This document shows positions 8,335 through 15,675 of a stretch of 34,954 nucleotides of DNA, in pieces (position 1 is the first letter of the stretch; the number at the start of each line of letters is the position of its first letter). A model generated the notes under the pieces. It ran no database searches, was not told the DNA's origin, and worked only from the letters and a program-made list of their open reading frames with translations. Position numbers and translations under genes: made by a program. Location of the stretch: contig JABXIA010000404.1 of the NCBI GenBank assembly GCA_013373325.1, positions 1-34,954 of the forward strand, written 5' to 3'. Origin of the DNA: Paracoccaceae bacterium (lineage in GTDB: Bacteria > Pseudomonadota > Alphaproteobacteria > Rhodobacterales > Rhodobacteraceae).

Positions 8335-9089
8335 CACCGGATTGGAGCGAGCTGGACCGGGAACTGGACCACTGGCAGCAGGCAGGATTGTGTCTGCCCC
8401 TGTGGTGGCGGGACGATGATGCAATGTCCCATTCTTCTGAACTGGAACAGCTGGCAGTGCTTTCAGCAGACCTAGATCTTCCGGTACATTTGGCCGTGAT
8501 CCCGCAAGGCGCGACACCTGATCTGGCCCGTTTCATCGCGGAGCATCCAACACTCGTCCCGGTCGTCCACGGTTGGGCTCACCAGAACCATGCACCGGCT
8601 GGCGAAAAGAAAGCCGAATTCGGCGCGCACCGACCGCTGGAAGAACTGCTGGATGACGCCGAGCGCGGCCTGACTGCGATGCAGAACTTGTTTGGCGGTT
8701 GCCTGCGTCCAATGTTTGTACCGCCGTGGAACCGGATTTCACCGGAAATGCTGACTTGGCTGGCAGGCGCCGGCTATACTGCTGTTTCAACCTTCACCCC
8801 CCGCAAGGCTGCCAAACCCGCTTCCGGCCTGTTGCGTGTAAACACGCATCTGGATCCGATAGACTGGAAAGGCGGCCGCGGCCTACTACCGCTGGACAAG
8901 CTGATAATGCAGGTGGCACATCAGTTGCGCGACCGCCGAATGGGCGATGCGGACAACACGGAACCCTATGGGCTCCTAACTCACCATCTGGTACATGATG
9001 AGGCAACTTGGTCTTTCACCGGCGCACTCGCAAAGCGCCTGCTTGACGGCCCGGGCGAGGCTTGGATCTATGACGAAAGGATGTCTTGA
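8331..9089 (+). CDS. Polysaccharide deacetylase-like (NodB homology) protein
   Basis: Member of the carbohydrate esterase 4/NodB-like fold, 252 residues. The conserved Asp cluster is WWRDDDAM (D28-D30), and VVHGWAHQNHAP supplies the two zinc His residues in H-x3-H spacing (His80, His84). FVPPWNRISPEML is the usual R/P-W motif after the metal site. There is no signal peptide, so unlike secreted chitin deacetylases it would act in the cytosol, perhaps removing an N-acetyl group from a sugar nucleotide or lipid-linked sugar. Overlap with the previous gene is 4 bp, and the methyltransferase begins immediately after its stop. True deacetylase activity is inferred from the metal triad. Confidence 0.82.
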   Translation: MTPDWSELDRELDHWQQAGLCLPLWWRDDDAMSHSSELEQLAVLSADLDLPVHLAVIPQGATPDLARFIAEHPTLVPVVHGWAHQNHAPAGEKKAEFGAHRPLEELLDDAERGLTAMQNLFGGCLRPMFVPPWNRISPEMLTWLAGAGYTAVSTFTPRKAAKPASGLLRVNTHLDPIDWKGGRGLLPLDKLIMQVAHQLRDRRMGDADNTEPYGLLTHHLVHDEATWSFTGALAKRLLDGPGEAWIYDERMS

Positions 9090-9569
9090 ATGAGCCGTCT
9101 AGATTCCATGCTGCGCCGTCTGACTGCCCAGCGAGACGGATTGAACTGGGCCGCGGAACAGATCAATCAAGTCAAAGGCGATGTTCTGGACATGGGGCTC
9201 GGCAACGGTCGCACCTATGACCACTTGCGCGAAATCGTGAGCGCCCGCCGGATCTGGGTCATTGATCGGATTCTGCAATGCCATCCGTCATGCGTCCCGC
9301 CGGAAAAGGACTTTCTTCAGGGTGAAGCCAGACCGATGCTGGAGCAGCTTGCGGCAAGCGGTCACAAGATTGCCCTCGCACACTATGACTTCGGTTTTGG
9401 TGTCAAAGAAAAGGACGTTGCAGAATCTGCCACACTCTCGCCGGTGATTGCTCGAGTCATGGTCTCTGGCGGGCTTATCGTTTCCGGCCAACCGCTGACC
9501 GGCTTTGAAGAGCTGAGTGGCCCCGACGGCATACCGGCCGGGCGCTATATGTTTTATCGCGCCGGCTGA
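9090..9569 (+). CDS. Small class I SAM-dependent methyltransferase
   Basis: Last gene of the glycosyltransferase operon, 159 residues, starting on the base after the deacetylase stop. Motif I, DVLDMGLGNGRTYDHL (31-46), is a SAM-binding Gly-rich loop, and the acidic residue after the second strand is in WVIDRI. The second half (ALAHYDFGFG, then ARVMVSGGLIVSGQPL) completes a short Rossmann-type core. It is smaller than typical methyltransferases and resembles the Pfam Methyltransf_17-type group of roseobacters and rhizobia, a recollection I could not check. Its place suggests methylation of the sugar product. The target is unknown. It converges on phnM with a 33-base gap. Confidence 0.8.
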   Translation: MSRLDSMLRRLTAQRDGLNWAAEQINQVKGDVLDMGLGNGRTYDHLREIVSARRIWVIDRILQCHPSCVPPEKDFLQGEARPMLEQLAASGHKIALAHYDFGFGVKEKDVAESATLSPVIARVMVSGGLIVSGQPLTGFEELSGPDGIPAGRYMFYRAG

Positions 9570-9602
9570 ATGCGGCCGGCACCGAACTCTGGCCTACCTC
9601 AT

Positions 9603-10745
9603 CTAAGCTACCCGCACACCGCGCGCCCAGACACCTCGCAAAGCAGGCGCTCCCGCCGGCATGCTGAACCGGATCAGGTCAGCACGTTTGCCTACTTCCA
9701 GCCGCCCGCGGTCATCAAGCCCGACCGCAGCAGCGGGTGCATGGGTAACAGTGCCCAATCCTCGCGCCAAATCCCCCCATAGCTCTCCCAACTTGACTGC
9801 AGACATTAACAGCGCGGCAGGCACATAGTCAGACGAAAGAATGTCCAGCATTTCCAGTTCCGCCAATTCGTGCGCGGCAACGTTGCCAGAATGCGATCCG
9901 CCGCGGATCAGGTTCGGCGCTCCCATCATGACTTTGATGCCTTGCAAACGGCACGCCTGCGCGGCCTCGACCGTCGTTGGAAATTCAGCTAGGCGGATCC
10001 CATGGCCTGCGGACACCGCCACCTGAGCTGCGGTTGTGTCGTCGTGGCTGGCCAGCACGGCACCAAATCGCCTGGCCGCGGCAACGGCCGCCGCTTCGTG
10101 CAACGCGCCATAAGTTTCCTGCAACTCCCTCAGATGCGCAACATGCGACTGAAAGGCAGTGTCATCAAACCCATGTTTGCCTTTTAGATACTGCTCCAGC
10201 TTGGAGAGGTCGCGAAACTGGCGCTGGCCCGGAGTGTGATCCATGAGCGAGACCAGCCCGACACGATCTTCTATTTCGAAGGCATTCAGTTCCTCCACTA
10301 GAGTATCCGTACAGACCTCAGCCCTGAGATGCAGAAAGTGCGAAATTTTCAGAGCGTTCGCAGATCGCAACTCCAGAAGCTCGGAGGCCAATTGCCGGGC
10401 ATACGCGCCATAGCGGCTTTCCCGGCGGCTGATCGAACCTACGCGCATAGCGTCAAACACAGTGGTAATGCCGGTCCCCGCGAGCTCCGCGTCATGAGCA
10501 ATAATCGCGCTGGCATGCGGCCAGTCCACCTTCGGGCGCGGCTGAATATGGCGTTCCAGGTTATCCGTATGCAGTTCCACTAGGCCAGGGCTAACAATAT
10601 CCCCTTGGCAATCCAAAGCGCCCGCCGGGACCGATGCTCCATCGGAGATGTCTGCTATCACACCACCTTTAACTTTCACACTGCCGGTCCGGATCTCACC
10701 CGGAAGCACCAGTGCAGCATTGGCAAGGATCATCTCATCTGTCAT
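9603..10745 (-). CDS. phnM: Alpha-D-ribose 1-methylphosphonate 5-triphosphate diphosphatase PhnM
   Basis: Amidohydrolase-superfamily enzyme of the C-P lyase pathway. It removes pyrophosphate from alkylphosphonate ribose 5-triphosphate to give the 5-phosphate that PhnJ cleaves. The metal-binding stretch is PGLVELHTDN (53-62), with His59 and Asp61, and later metal-site motifs include ASHDDTT and SSDYVPAALL. Length of 380 matches E. coli PhnM. It lies on the same strand as phnG-N but is separated from phnN by the plus-strand DUF1045 gene, whose start is 50 bases away, so phnM probably has its own promoter in that short divergent gap. It converges with the glycosyltransferase operon downstream. 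Confidence 0.95.
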   Translation of the reverse strand: MTDEMILANAALVLPGEIRTGSVKVKGGVIADISDGASVPAGALDCQGDIVSPGLVELHTDNLERHIQPRPKVDWPHASAIIAHDAELAGTGITTVFDAMRVGSISRRESRYGAYARQLASELLELRSANALKISHFLHLRAEVCTDTLVEELNAFEIEDRVGLVSLMDHTPGQRQFRDLSKLEQYLKGKHGFDDTAFQSHVAHLRELQETYGALHEAAAVAAARRFGAVLASHDDTTAAQVAVSAGHGIRLAEFPTTVEAAQACRLQGIKVMMGAPNLIRGGSHSGNVAAHELAELEMLDILSSDYVPAALLMSAVKLGELWGDLARGLGTVTHAPAAAVGLDDRGRLEVGKRADLIRFSMPAGAPALRGVWARGVRVA

Positions 10746-10795
10746 CTGAACTTCACATCTTTCGAGCTATGGAAGGCCACGTCTAGGAGGCCAAT

Positions 10796-11479
10796 GTGAC
10801 ATTCACGCGATACGCGATCTATTATGCTCCGCCCGCCGATGCGGAATGGAGCCGGTTTGCAGCCAGCTGGCTTGGATGGGATATCCAGACAGGCAAGCCC
10901 TTGTCGCACCCGGACATAGCGGGACTGGTCATTGGTGCGATTACAGAAGTGCCTCGAAAGTATGGGTTGCACGCGACAATGAAACCGCCGGCACGCCTGG
11001 CCGTTGGACAGACACAGGCGGCGCTTGAAATCGCCTGTGAAGCCTTTGCGGCTTCTCAGAAGCCTGTCAGCCTGGACGGTCTTCACTTGGCGCGCCTTGG
11101 CCGTTTTCTCGCTTTGCGTCCAACCGGTGACCAGTATGAACTGAACAAACTCGCAGCAAATTGCGTGACTGAGTTCGATAGGTTCCGGGCGCCGCTTTCC
11201 ACGGCGGATATGGACCGCCGCCGTGCCGCTGGTCTGACGTCGGAACAGGACGAAAACCTCACCCGCTGGGGCTACCCTTATGTTTTCAGTCAGTTCCGCT
11301 TTCACATAACCTTGACGGGAAAGCTGCCCAAACCAGAACTGCCCGCCGTGGAGGCCGCACTGAATGAGCACCTGATCCCATTTTTGCCTTCGCCCTTTGT
11401 GATTCGCGACCTGGCGCTGGTGGGCGAAGCGACGGATGGCAGGTTTCACCTCATTCATCGCTATGCACTCTCCGGCTGA
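10796..11479 (+). CDS. DUF1045 phosphonate-operon protein with two HxT (2H phosphoesterase) motifs
   Basis: A 227-residue protein of the DUF1045 family, often found with C-P lyase genes and of unknown function as far as I know. It has two H-x-T motifs: GLHATMKPP (His59, Thr61) and FRFHITLTG (His170, Thr172), about 110 residues apart. This is the catalytic pattern of 2H phosphoesterases, which open cyclic phosphodiesters. Since phnP (ribosyl 1,2-cyclic phosphate phosphodiesterase) is not in this cluster, a role in opening that ring is a good hypothesis. The start is GTG at 10796 behind TAGGAGG with 5-base spacing. It is divergent from phnM and its end overlaps the end of phnN by 19 bp. Family call is firm; function is inference. 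Confidence 0.88.
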   Translation: MTFTRYAIYYAPPADAEWSRFAASWLGWDIQTGKPLSHPDIAGLVIGAITEVPRKYGLHATMKPPARLAVGQTQAALEIACEAFAASQKPVSLDGLHLARLGRFLALRPTGDQYELNKLAANCVTEFDRFRAPLSTADMDRRRAAGLTSEQDENLTRWGYPYVFSQFRFHITLTGKLPKPELPAVEAALNEHLIPFLPSPFVIRDLALVGEATDGRFHLIHRYALSG

Positions 11480-12021
11480 ACGACTGCCAGCGCAGCGTTC
11501 ACCGCTGCACTCAGCGCCCCGCTGTTGTCGATCTGATGGACCCTGCGTAAGCCAGTTGGCAGCGGCTTCATCGCGCGGGCCAGTCGCCGCTCCACTTCAT
11601 CTCCGCTCTCTCTGCCGCGGGCAGCAAGCCGTTCTGCTAGAACCTGCGGGTGTGCAGTCACCGAAAGCACAATTAAGTGGCCGAACTTTTCCTGCGCCTC
11701 CAACAAAACCGCGCGGGACAAGTTTACCAGTACACCGGCAGCTTCCTCACGCAGGTTTTCGATGTCACGGGGGATGCCGTAGTGGAGGCCATGCGCCTGC
11801 CAATGCATTGAAAAGACACCAGCTTCGGCCAAGGCTGAGAACTCCGCTTCTGATACGGCCTGATAGTCCTCGCCACCGGCTTCGGGCGCTCGCGTGATCA
11901 CTCGGCGCACCACGCGCAGCTGAGGGCCTGAGACCGCCAGAGCGGACATGAGACTGTCCTTTCCAACACCTGATGGCCCGACCACTGCAATAACCGGACT
12001 TTTTTGGGCCTCCTTGCTCAT
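11461..12021 (-). CDS. phnN: Ribose 1,5-bisphosphate phosphokinase PhnN
   Basis: Kinase that makes PRPP from ribose 1,5-bisphosphate with ATP, linking phosphonate breakdown to nucleotide, His and NAD synthesis. The guanylate-kinase-like P-loop is GPSGVGKD (15-22). RVITRAP and the later RESGDEVERRLAR (lid-type arginines) fit the family. With the start at 12021 the protein has 186 residues, close to E. coli PhnN (185). This ATG overlaps the phnL stop (ATGA), whereas an upstream ATG at 12069 would add 16 residues inside phnL. The 3' end overlaps the convergent DUF1045 gene by 19 bp. It is the last gene of the phnGHIJKLN run. Confidence 0.92.
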   Translation of the reverse strand: MSKEAQKSPVIAVVGPSGVGKDSLMSALAVSGPQLRVVRRVITRAPEAGGEDYQAVSEAEFSALAEAGVFSMHWQAHGLHYGIPRDIENLREEAAGVLVNLSRAVLLEAQEKFGHLIVLSVTAHPQVLAERLAARGRESGDEVERRLARAMKPLPTGLRRVHQIDNSGALSAAVNAALAVVQPESA

Positions 12022-12701
12022 GCCAGGGCCTTCGGAGAAAAAACCGAGACGTCCACGAAACGGTCGCATACTGTTTCTCGGGCGGCTTCATCATGGAAAA
12101 TGCCGATAATGGCCGCTCCCCGTGCCTTGGCGGTCTCGATCAGGCCCAGAACAGTAGCGCGGTTTTGCGCATCAAGGCTGGCCGTTGGCTCATCCAGCAG
12201 CAGCGCGGGAAAGTCATAGGCAAAGCCTCGGGCAATATTCACCCGCTGCTGTTCGCCGCCGGAAAAAGTCGTTGGGCTAAGGCCCCAAAGCCGTTCTCGG
12301 ATGTTGAGCTGTGCAAGCAAAGAGGCCGCCTTGTCACGGGCTTGGCCCTCCGGAGTTCCAACCGCCAGTAAGGGCTCAGCTACGACATCCAAAGTCGGCA
12401 CCCGCGGAACGACACGCAAGAACTGGCTGACATATCCCAGGGTTTCGCGGCGCAGCGCTAGGATTTCGCGCGGCTCGGCCTTGGCAACATCGACACCGCC
12501 AACCACCACACTGCCAGAGGCAGCCAGATAGTTGCCATAGATCACCCGCATCAGCGTGGACTTGCCTGCACCGGATACTCCAGTCAGCCCGACACATTCT
12601 CTGGGTTCCACACACAGTGTTGCGTTTTGCATCACCGGGATCACCGCGCCGCCCTGATTGTGCAAGGTAAAGCTCTTGCTCACATTGTTCAGTTCAATCA
12701 T
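12018..12701 (-). CDS. phnL: C-P lyase complex ATP-binding protein PhnL
   Basis: ABC-type ATPase of the C-P lyase system, 227 residues, not part of a transporter here. Walker A is GVSGAGKST (41-49), the signature FSGGEQQR (146-153) and Walker B LLLDEP (167-172). In E. coli PhnL binds on top of the PhnK dimer of the core complex and helps couple ATP hydrolysis to the reaction, and PhnI/G/H/L carry out the nucleoside-transfer step. It starts 10 bases after phnK and its stop overlaps the phnN start. Confidence 0.95.
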   Translation of the reverse strand: MIELNNVSKSFTLHNQGGAVIPVMQNATLCVEPRECVGLTGVSGAGKSTLMRVIYGNYLAASGSVVVGGVDVAKAEPREILALRRETLGYVSQFLRVVPRVPTLDVVAEPLLAVGTPEGQARDKAASLLAQLNIRERLWGLSPTTFSGGEQQRVNIARGFAYDFPALLLDEPTASLDAQNRATVLGLIETAKARGAAIIGIFHDEAARETVCDRFVDVSVFSPKALA

Positions 12702-12711
12702 GACCCTGCCC

Positions 12712-13482
12712 TCAAACGTGCAGCACGCTGGAAACCAGCAGTTGGGTATAGCCGTGCTGGGGATCGTCCAGTACTTGGTCAGTCAGCCCCGTTTCCAACA
12801 CGCAGCCATCTTTCATCACCATCAGCCGGTCAGCCAGCAGCCGCACTACGGCCAAATCATGGGTGACGATAATGGCGCTCAGCCCCATTTCCCGCACCAG
12901 CCCGCGCAAGAGGTCGAGAAGGCGCGCCTGGACAGAGACATCCAATCCCCCAGTCGGTTCGTCCATGAAAACCAATCGCGGGCCGGTCACCAGATTGCGG
13001 GCAATCTGCAGACGCTGCTGCATCCCGCCAGAGAACGCGGAAGGGCGATCGTCAATCCGGTTCTCGCTGATCTCAACCCGCGCCAGCCAGTCAGCCGCTC
13101 GTTCCCGGATGGAACCATAGTGCCGGCCCCCAACCGCCATCAGCCGCTCACCGATATTGCCACCGGCCGAAACTGACATTCGCAATCCGTCGCGGGCGTG
13201 CTGGTGGACAAAAGCCCAATCTGTTCGCGACAGCATCCGCCGCTCAGGTTCGGACATGGTTACCGTATCCACCGGCCCGTCCGCGCGTGTGTCGAAGATG
13301 ACCTCACCACAATCGGGGGCCAAATGTCCCGCCAGGCTGTTCAGCAACGTCGATTTTCCCGAGCCGCTTTCGCCAACAATCCCCATGACTTCGCCAGGGT
13401 ACAAATCAAACGTCACATCCTTGCAGCCGATCCGGGCGCCGTAAAATTTCCTAATGTTTTTCACTTGCAGCAGGGGTGTCAT
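12712..13482 (-). CDS. phnK: C-P lyase complex ATP-binding protein PhnK
   Basis: ABC-type ATPase resembling the ATP-binding subunits of peptide transporters, 256 residues. Walker A is GESGSGKST (37-45), signature SGGMQQR (151-157), Walker B VFMDEP (171-176). In the E. coli core complex (PhnGHIJ)2, PhnK docks on PhnJ. The ATG at 13482 shares one base with the phnJ stop (TGATG). A GTG one codon earlier is also possible. The family call is strengthened by its place between phnJ and phnL. Confidence 0.95.
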   Translation of the reverse strand: MTPLLQVKNIRKFYGARIGCKDVTFDLYPGEVMGIVGESGSGKSTLLNSLAGHLAPDCGEVIFDTRADGPVDTVTMSEPERRMLSRTDWAFVHQHARDGLRMSVSAGGNIGERLMAVGGRHYGSIRERAADWLARVEISENRIDDRPSAFSGGMQQRLQIARNLVTGPRLVFMDEPTGGLDVSVQARLLDLLRGLVREMGLSAIIVTHDLAVVRLLADRLMVMKDGCVLETGLTDQVLDDPQHGYTQLLVSSVLHV

Positions 13483-14339
13483 CACGCGGCCTCCCCACCA
13501 AGACGGCCGGAATGGCCCGCTTCGCGCCGCGACCGGCAGTAATCAGTATCCGAGCAAACAAACATCCGGCCGCCTGCATCATCCAGAATGACCTCGTCCA
13601 GGTAACTGTCCTCTGCCCCGCAGAGATCACAAGGATGATCAGCCTTACTGGCTTCAAACGGATGATCCTCAAAGTCCAGAGAGACGACCTGGGTATAGGG
13701 CGGCAGCGCATAAATTCGTTGCTCCCGGCCCGCGCCAAACAGCTGGATTGCCGCCATTTCCATTTTGGGATTGTCGAATTTGGGGATCGGTGAAGGATCC
13801 ATTACATAGCGCCCTTCCACTTTAACCGGATAGGCATAGGCAGTGGCGATGGCGCCATGCTGGCTGATATCCTCATACAGTTTCACATGCATCAGCCCGT
13901 ACTCCTCAAGCGCGTGCATCTTGCGGGTTTCGGTCTCGCGCGGCTCCAGAAAGCGCAGCGGCTCTGGGATTGGCACCTGGTAGACCAGGATTTGATCCTC
14001 GGTCAGTTCTGCCTCAGGGATCCTGTGACGGGTCTGGATAACGCTGGCCCTTGCGGTTCTCTCAGTGGTCGCAATGCCGGCCGTCTTTTCAAAGAACTTA
14101 CGGATCGAGACCGCGTTGGTGGTGTCATCAGCCCCCTGATCGATCACTTTGAGCGTATCATCCGGGGTCAGCGTGGCGGCCGAGACCTGCACGCCGCCGG
14201 TGCCCCATCCATAGGGCATCGGCATCTCGCGGCTGGCAAAGGGCACTTGATAGCCCGGCACCGCCAACCCTTTCAGGATTGCCCGGCGGATCATCCGCTT
14301 GGTCTGCTCGTCCAGATATGCAAAGTTATAGTCGCTCAT
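13482..14339 (-). CDS. phnJ: Alpha-D-ribose 1-methylphosphonate 5-phosphate C-P lyase PhnJ
   Basis: Catalytic radical-SAM-type subunit that breaks the carbon-phosphorus bond, releasing the hydrocarbon and ribose 1,2-cyclic phosphate 5-phosphate. All key residues are in place: the glycyl-radical Gly in AVPGYQVPF (Gly29, equivalent to E. coli Gly32) and four C-terminal cysteines, C237-x2-C240-x21-C262-x5-C268, in CDLC and VCSDTDYC. Three of them hold the 4Fe-4S cluster and the last matches the E. coli thiyl-radical Cys272. Length 285 (E. coli 281). I chose ATG 14339 because MSDYNFAYLDEQTKRM aligns with E. coli. A longer ORF start at 14372 is less likely. Unusually, 232 bases separate it from phnI. 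Confidence 0.97.
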   Translation of the reverse strand: MSDYNFAYLDEQTKRMIRRAILKGLAVPGYQVPFASREMPMPYGWGTGGVQVSAATLTPDDTLKVIDQGADDTTNAVSIRKFFEKTAGIATTERTARASVIQTRHRIPEAELTEDQILVYQVPIPEPLRFLEPRETETRKMHALEEYGLMHVKLYEDISQHGAIATAYAYPVKVEGRYVMDPSPIPKFDNPKMEMAAIQLFGAGREQRIYALPPYTQVVSLDFEDHPFEASKADHPCDLCGAEDSYLDEVILDDAGGRMFVCSDTDYCRSRREAGHSGRLGGEAA

Positions 14340-14377
14340 GGCTTTTCCTTTACCGCCCAACTGAGGGAGCATTTGCT

Positions 14378-14569
14378 TTGCAAGACATTCCTGTCGTCGC
14401 CATTCTGCTTTTCGCCTTTGCGGTTTTCGTAATTGTTCAAATCATTCGCACGCCAACGCGGAAAACCACTCCTCGCAGAACATGCAGTACTGATGCTGGC
14501 GGGGCATTTGGCTTTGTTGGACATGACAGCTGCGACGGTGGCGGCGACGGTGGCGGAGGTTGCGACTGA
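14378..14569 (+). CDS. Small single-pass membrane protein with Gly/Asp/Cys-rich tail, antisense in the phn operon
   Basis: A 63-residue ORF on the strand opposite to phn, filling the gap between phnI and phnJ. It starts at TTG 14378, with GAGGGAG at 14363-14369 and 8-base spacing, and ends 2 bases before the phnI stop codon. One membrane segment is clear (VVAILLFAFAVFVIVQII, about 5-22), followed by a basic stretch (RTPTRKTTPRR) and a tail ending SCDGGGDGGGGCD with three cysteines overall. Its GC at third codon positions is about 49 percent, lower than its neighbours appear. I do not recognise the family. Similar Gly/Cys-rich tails occur in other small bacterial membrane proteins of unknown role. 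The main rival is an 79-codon ORF on the opposite strand (14336-14575). Confidence 0.5.
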   Translation: MQDIPVVAILLFAFAVFVIVQIIRTPTRKTTPRRTCSTDAGGAFGFVGHDSCDGGGDGGGGCD

Positions 14570-14571
14570 AC

Positions 14572-15672
14572 TCATTCCGCCGCCTCCCTTGACGCCAGCG
14601 TTTCAGCCAGTTCCGCGGCCTCGCGGCGCAGCTTGCGGACCAGTTCCAGCTCAGACTGAAAATCCACATAATGCGGCAGCTTGATGTGCTCCAGAAATCC
14701 AGTCGCTTGGATATTGTCTGAGTGGCTCAGGACAAACTCCTCATCCTGCGCAGGTGCCCCCAGATTGTCCTCACCTAGCTCTTCCCAGCGCAGCGCCCTG
14801 TCTACCAGCGCCATAGCGATCGATTTGCGCTCGGACTGGCCAAAGACCAGGCCATAGCCGCGGGTAAACTGCGGTGGCACTGTTTTGGAACCCTTGAACT
14901 GGTTCACCGTCTCGCACTCGGTCAGTTCTACCTCGCCAATCTCGATGCAAAAGCCGAGTTCCGGAATTTCCATCTCCACCGGCACAGTGCCGATGCGCAG
15001 CTCTCCGACAAAGGCATGGTTGCGCGCATATCCGCGTTGGGTGGAGTAAGCCATGCCGAGGATAAACCCCTCGTCGCCACGTGTCAGCGCTTGCAGACGT
15101 ACTGCCCTCCCCGCGGGAAAGGCAATCGGTTCGCGTGTCAGATCGCCGGGCACCTCGTCCGAAAACGCCTCACGCTCGATAATGTCCTCCCCCTGCAGAA
15201 AGGTAGTGATGTGCGGCGTGGCTTCCATCCGCGGCTCGGCAGCCGGGGCTTCGGGCACGTCACCTTCGGCGGCAAGTTTGAAATCCAGCAAACGGTGGGT
15301 GTAGTCGAATGTTGGTCCCAGCACCTGGCCGCCCGGCGCATCCTTAAACGTCGCCGATATCCGCCGGTCACAGGCCATCTCGCTGGTTTCCACCGGCCTT
15401 GAGGAACCAAACCGCGGCAAAGTAGTGCGATAGGCACGAACCAGGAAAATGGCCTCGATTAGATCACCTCGCCCTTGTTTGATTGCCAGGGCGGCAAGAT
15501 CGGGATCATACAAAGATCCTTCAGCCATCACCCGGTTTACTGCAAGACTTAGCTGTTCACGGATCTGCGCAAGAGAAAGCTCCGCAACATTGGTGTCACC
15601 CCGGCGTTCTTCGGCAAGCCAGGCATGGGCGTTTTGGATGGCGCGCTCGCCACCTTTGACTGCAACATACAT
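14572..15672 (-). CDS. phnI: C-P lyase complex subunit PhnI
   Basis: Core subunit of the C-P lyase complex, 366 residues (E. coli 354). In E. coli PhnI has nucleosidase activity and, with PhnG, PhnH and PhnL, attaches the phosphonate to the ribose of ATP with loss of adenine. Recognised by the N-terminus MYVAVKGGERAIQNAH and the conserved C-terminal region containing ATGFLEHIKLPHYVDFQSEL. It starts 3 bases after the phnH stop. The C-terminal tail is Ala/Glu-rich. Downstream is a 232-base gap before phnJ that holds the small ORFs described separately. Confidence 0.96.
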   Translation of the reverse strand: MYVAVKGGERAIQNAHAWLAEERRGDTNVAELSLAQIREQLSLAVNRVMAEGSLYDPDLAALAIKQGRGDLIEAIFLVRAYRTTLPRFGSSRPVETSEMACDRRISATFKDAPGGQVLGPTFDYTHRLLDFKLAAEGDVPEAPAAEPRMEATPHITTFLQGEDIIEREAFSDEVPGDLTREPIAFPAGRAVRLQALTRGDEGFILGMAYSTQRGYARNHAFVGELRIGTVPVEMEIPELGFCIEIGEVELTECETVNQFKGSKTVPPQFTRGYGLVFGQSERKSIAMALVDRALRWEELGEDNLGAPAQDEEFVLSHSDNIQATGFLEHIKLPHYVDFQSELELVRKLRREAAELAETLASREAAE

Positions 15673-15675
15673 CGC

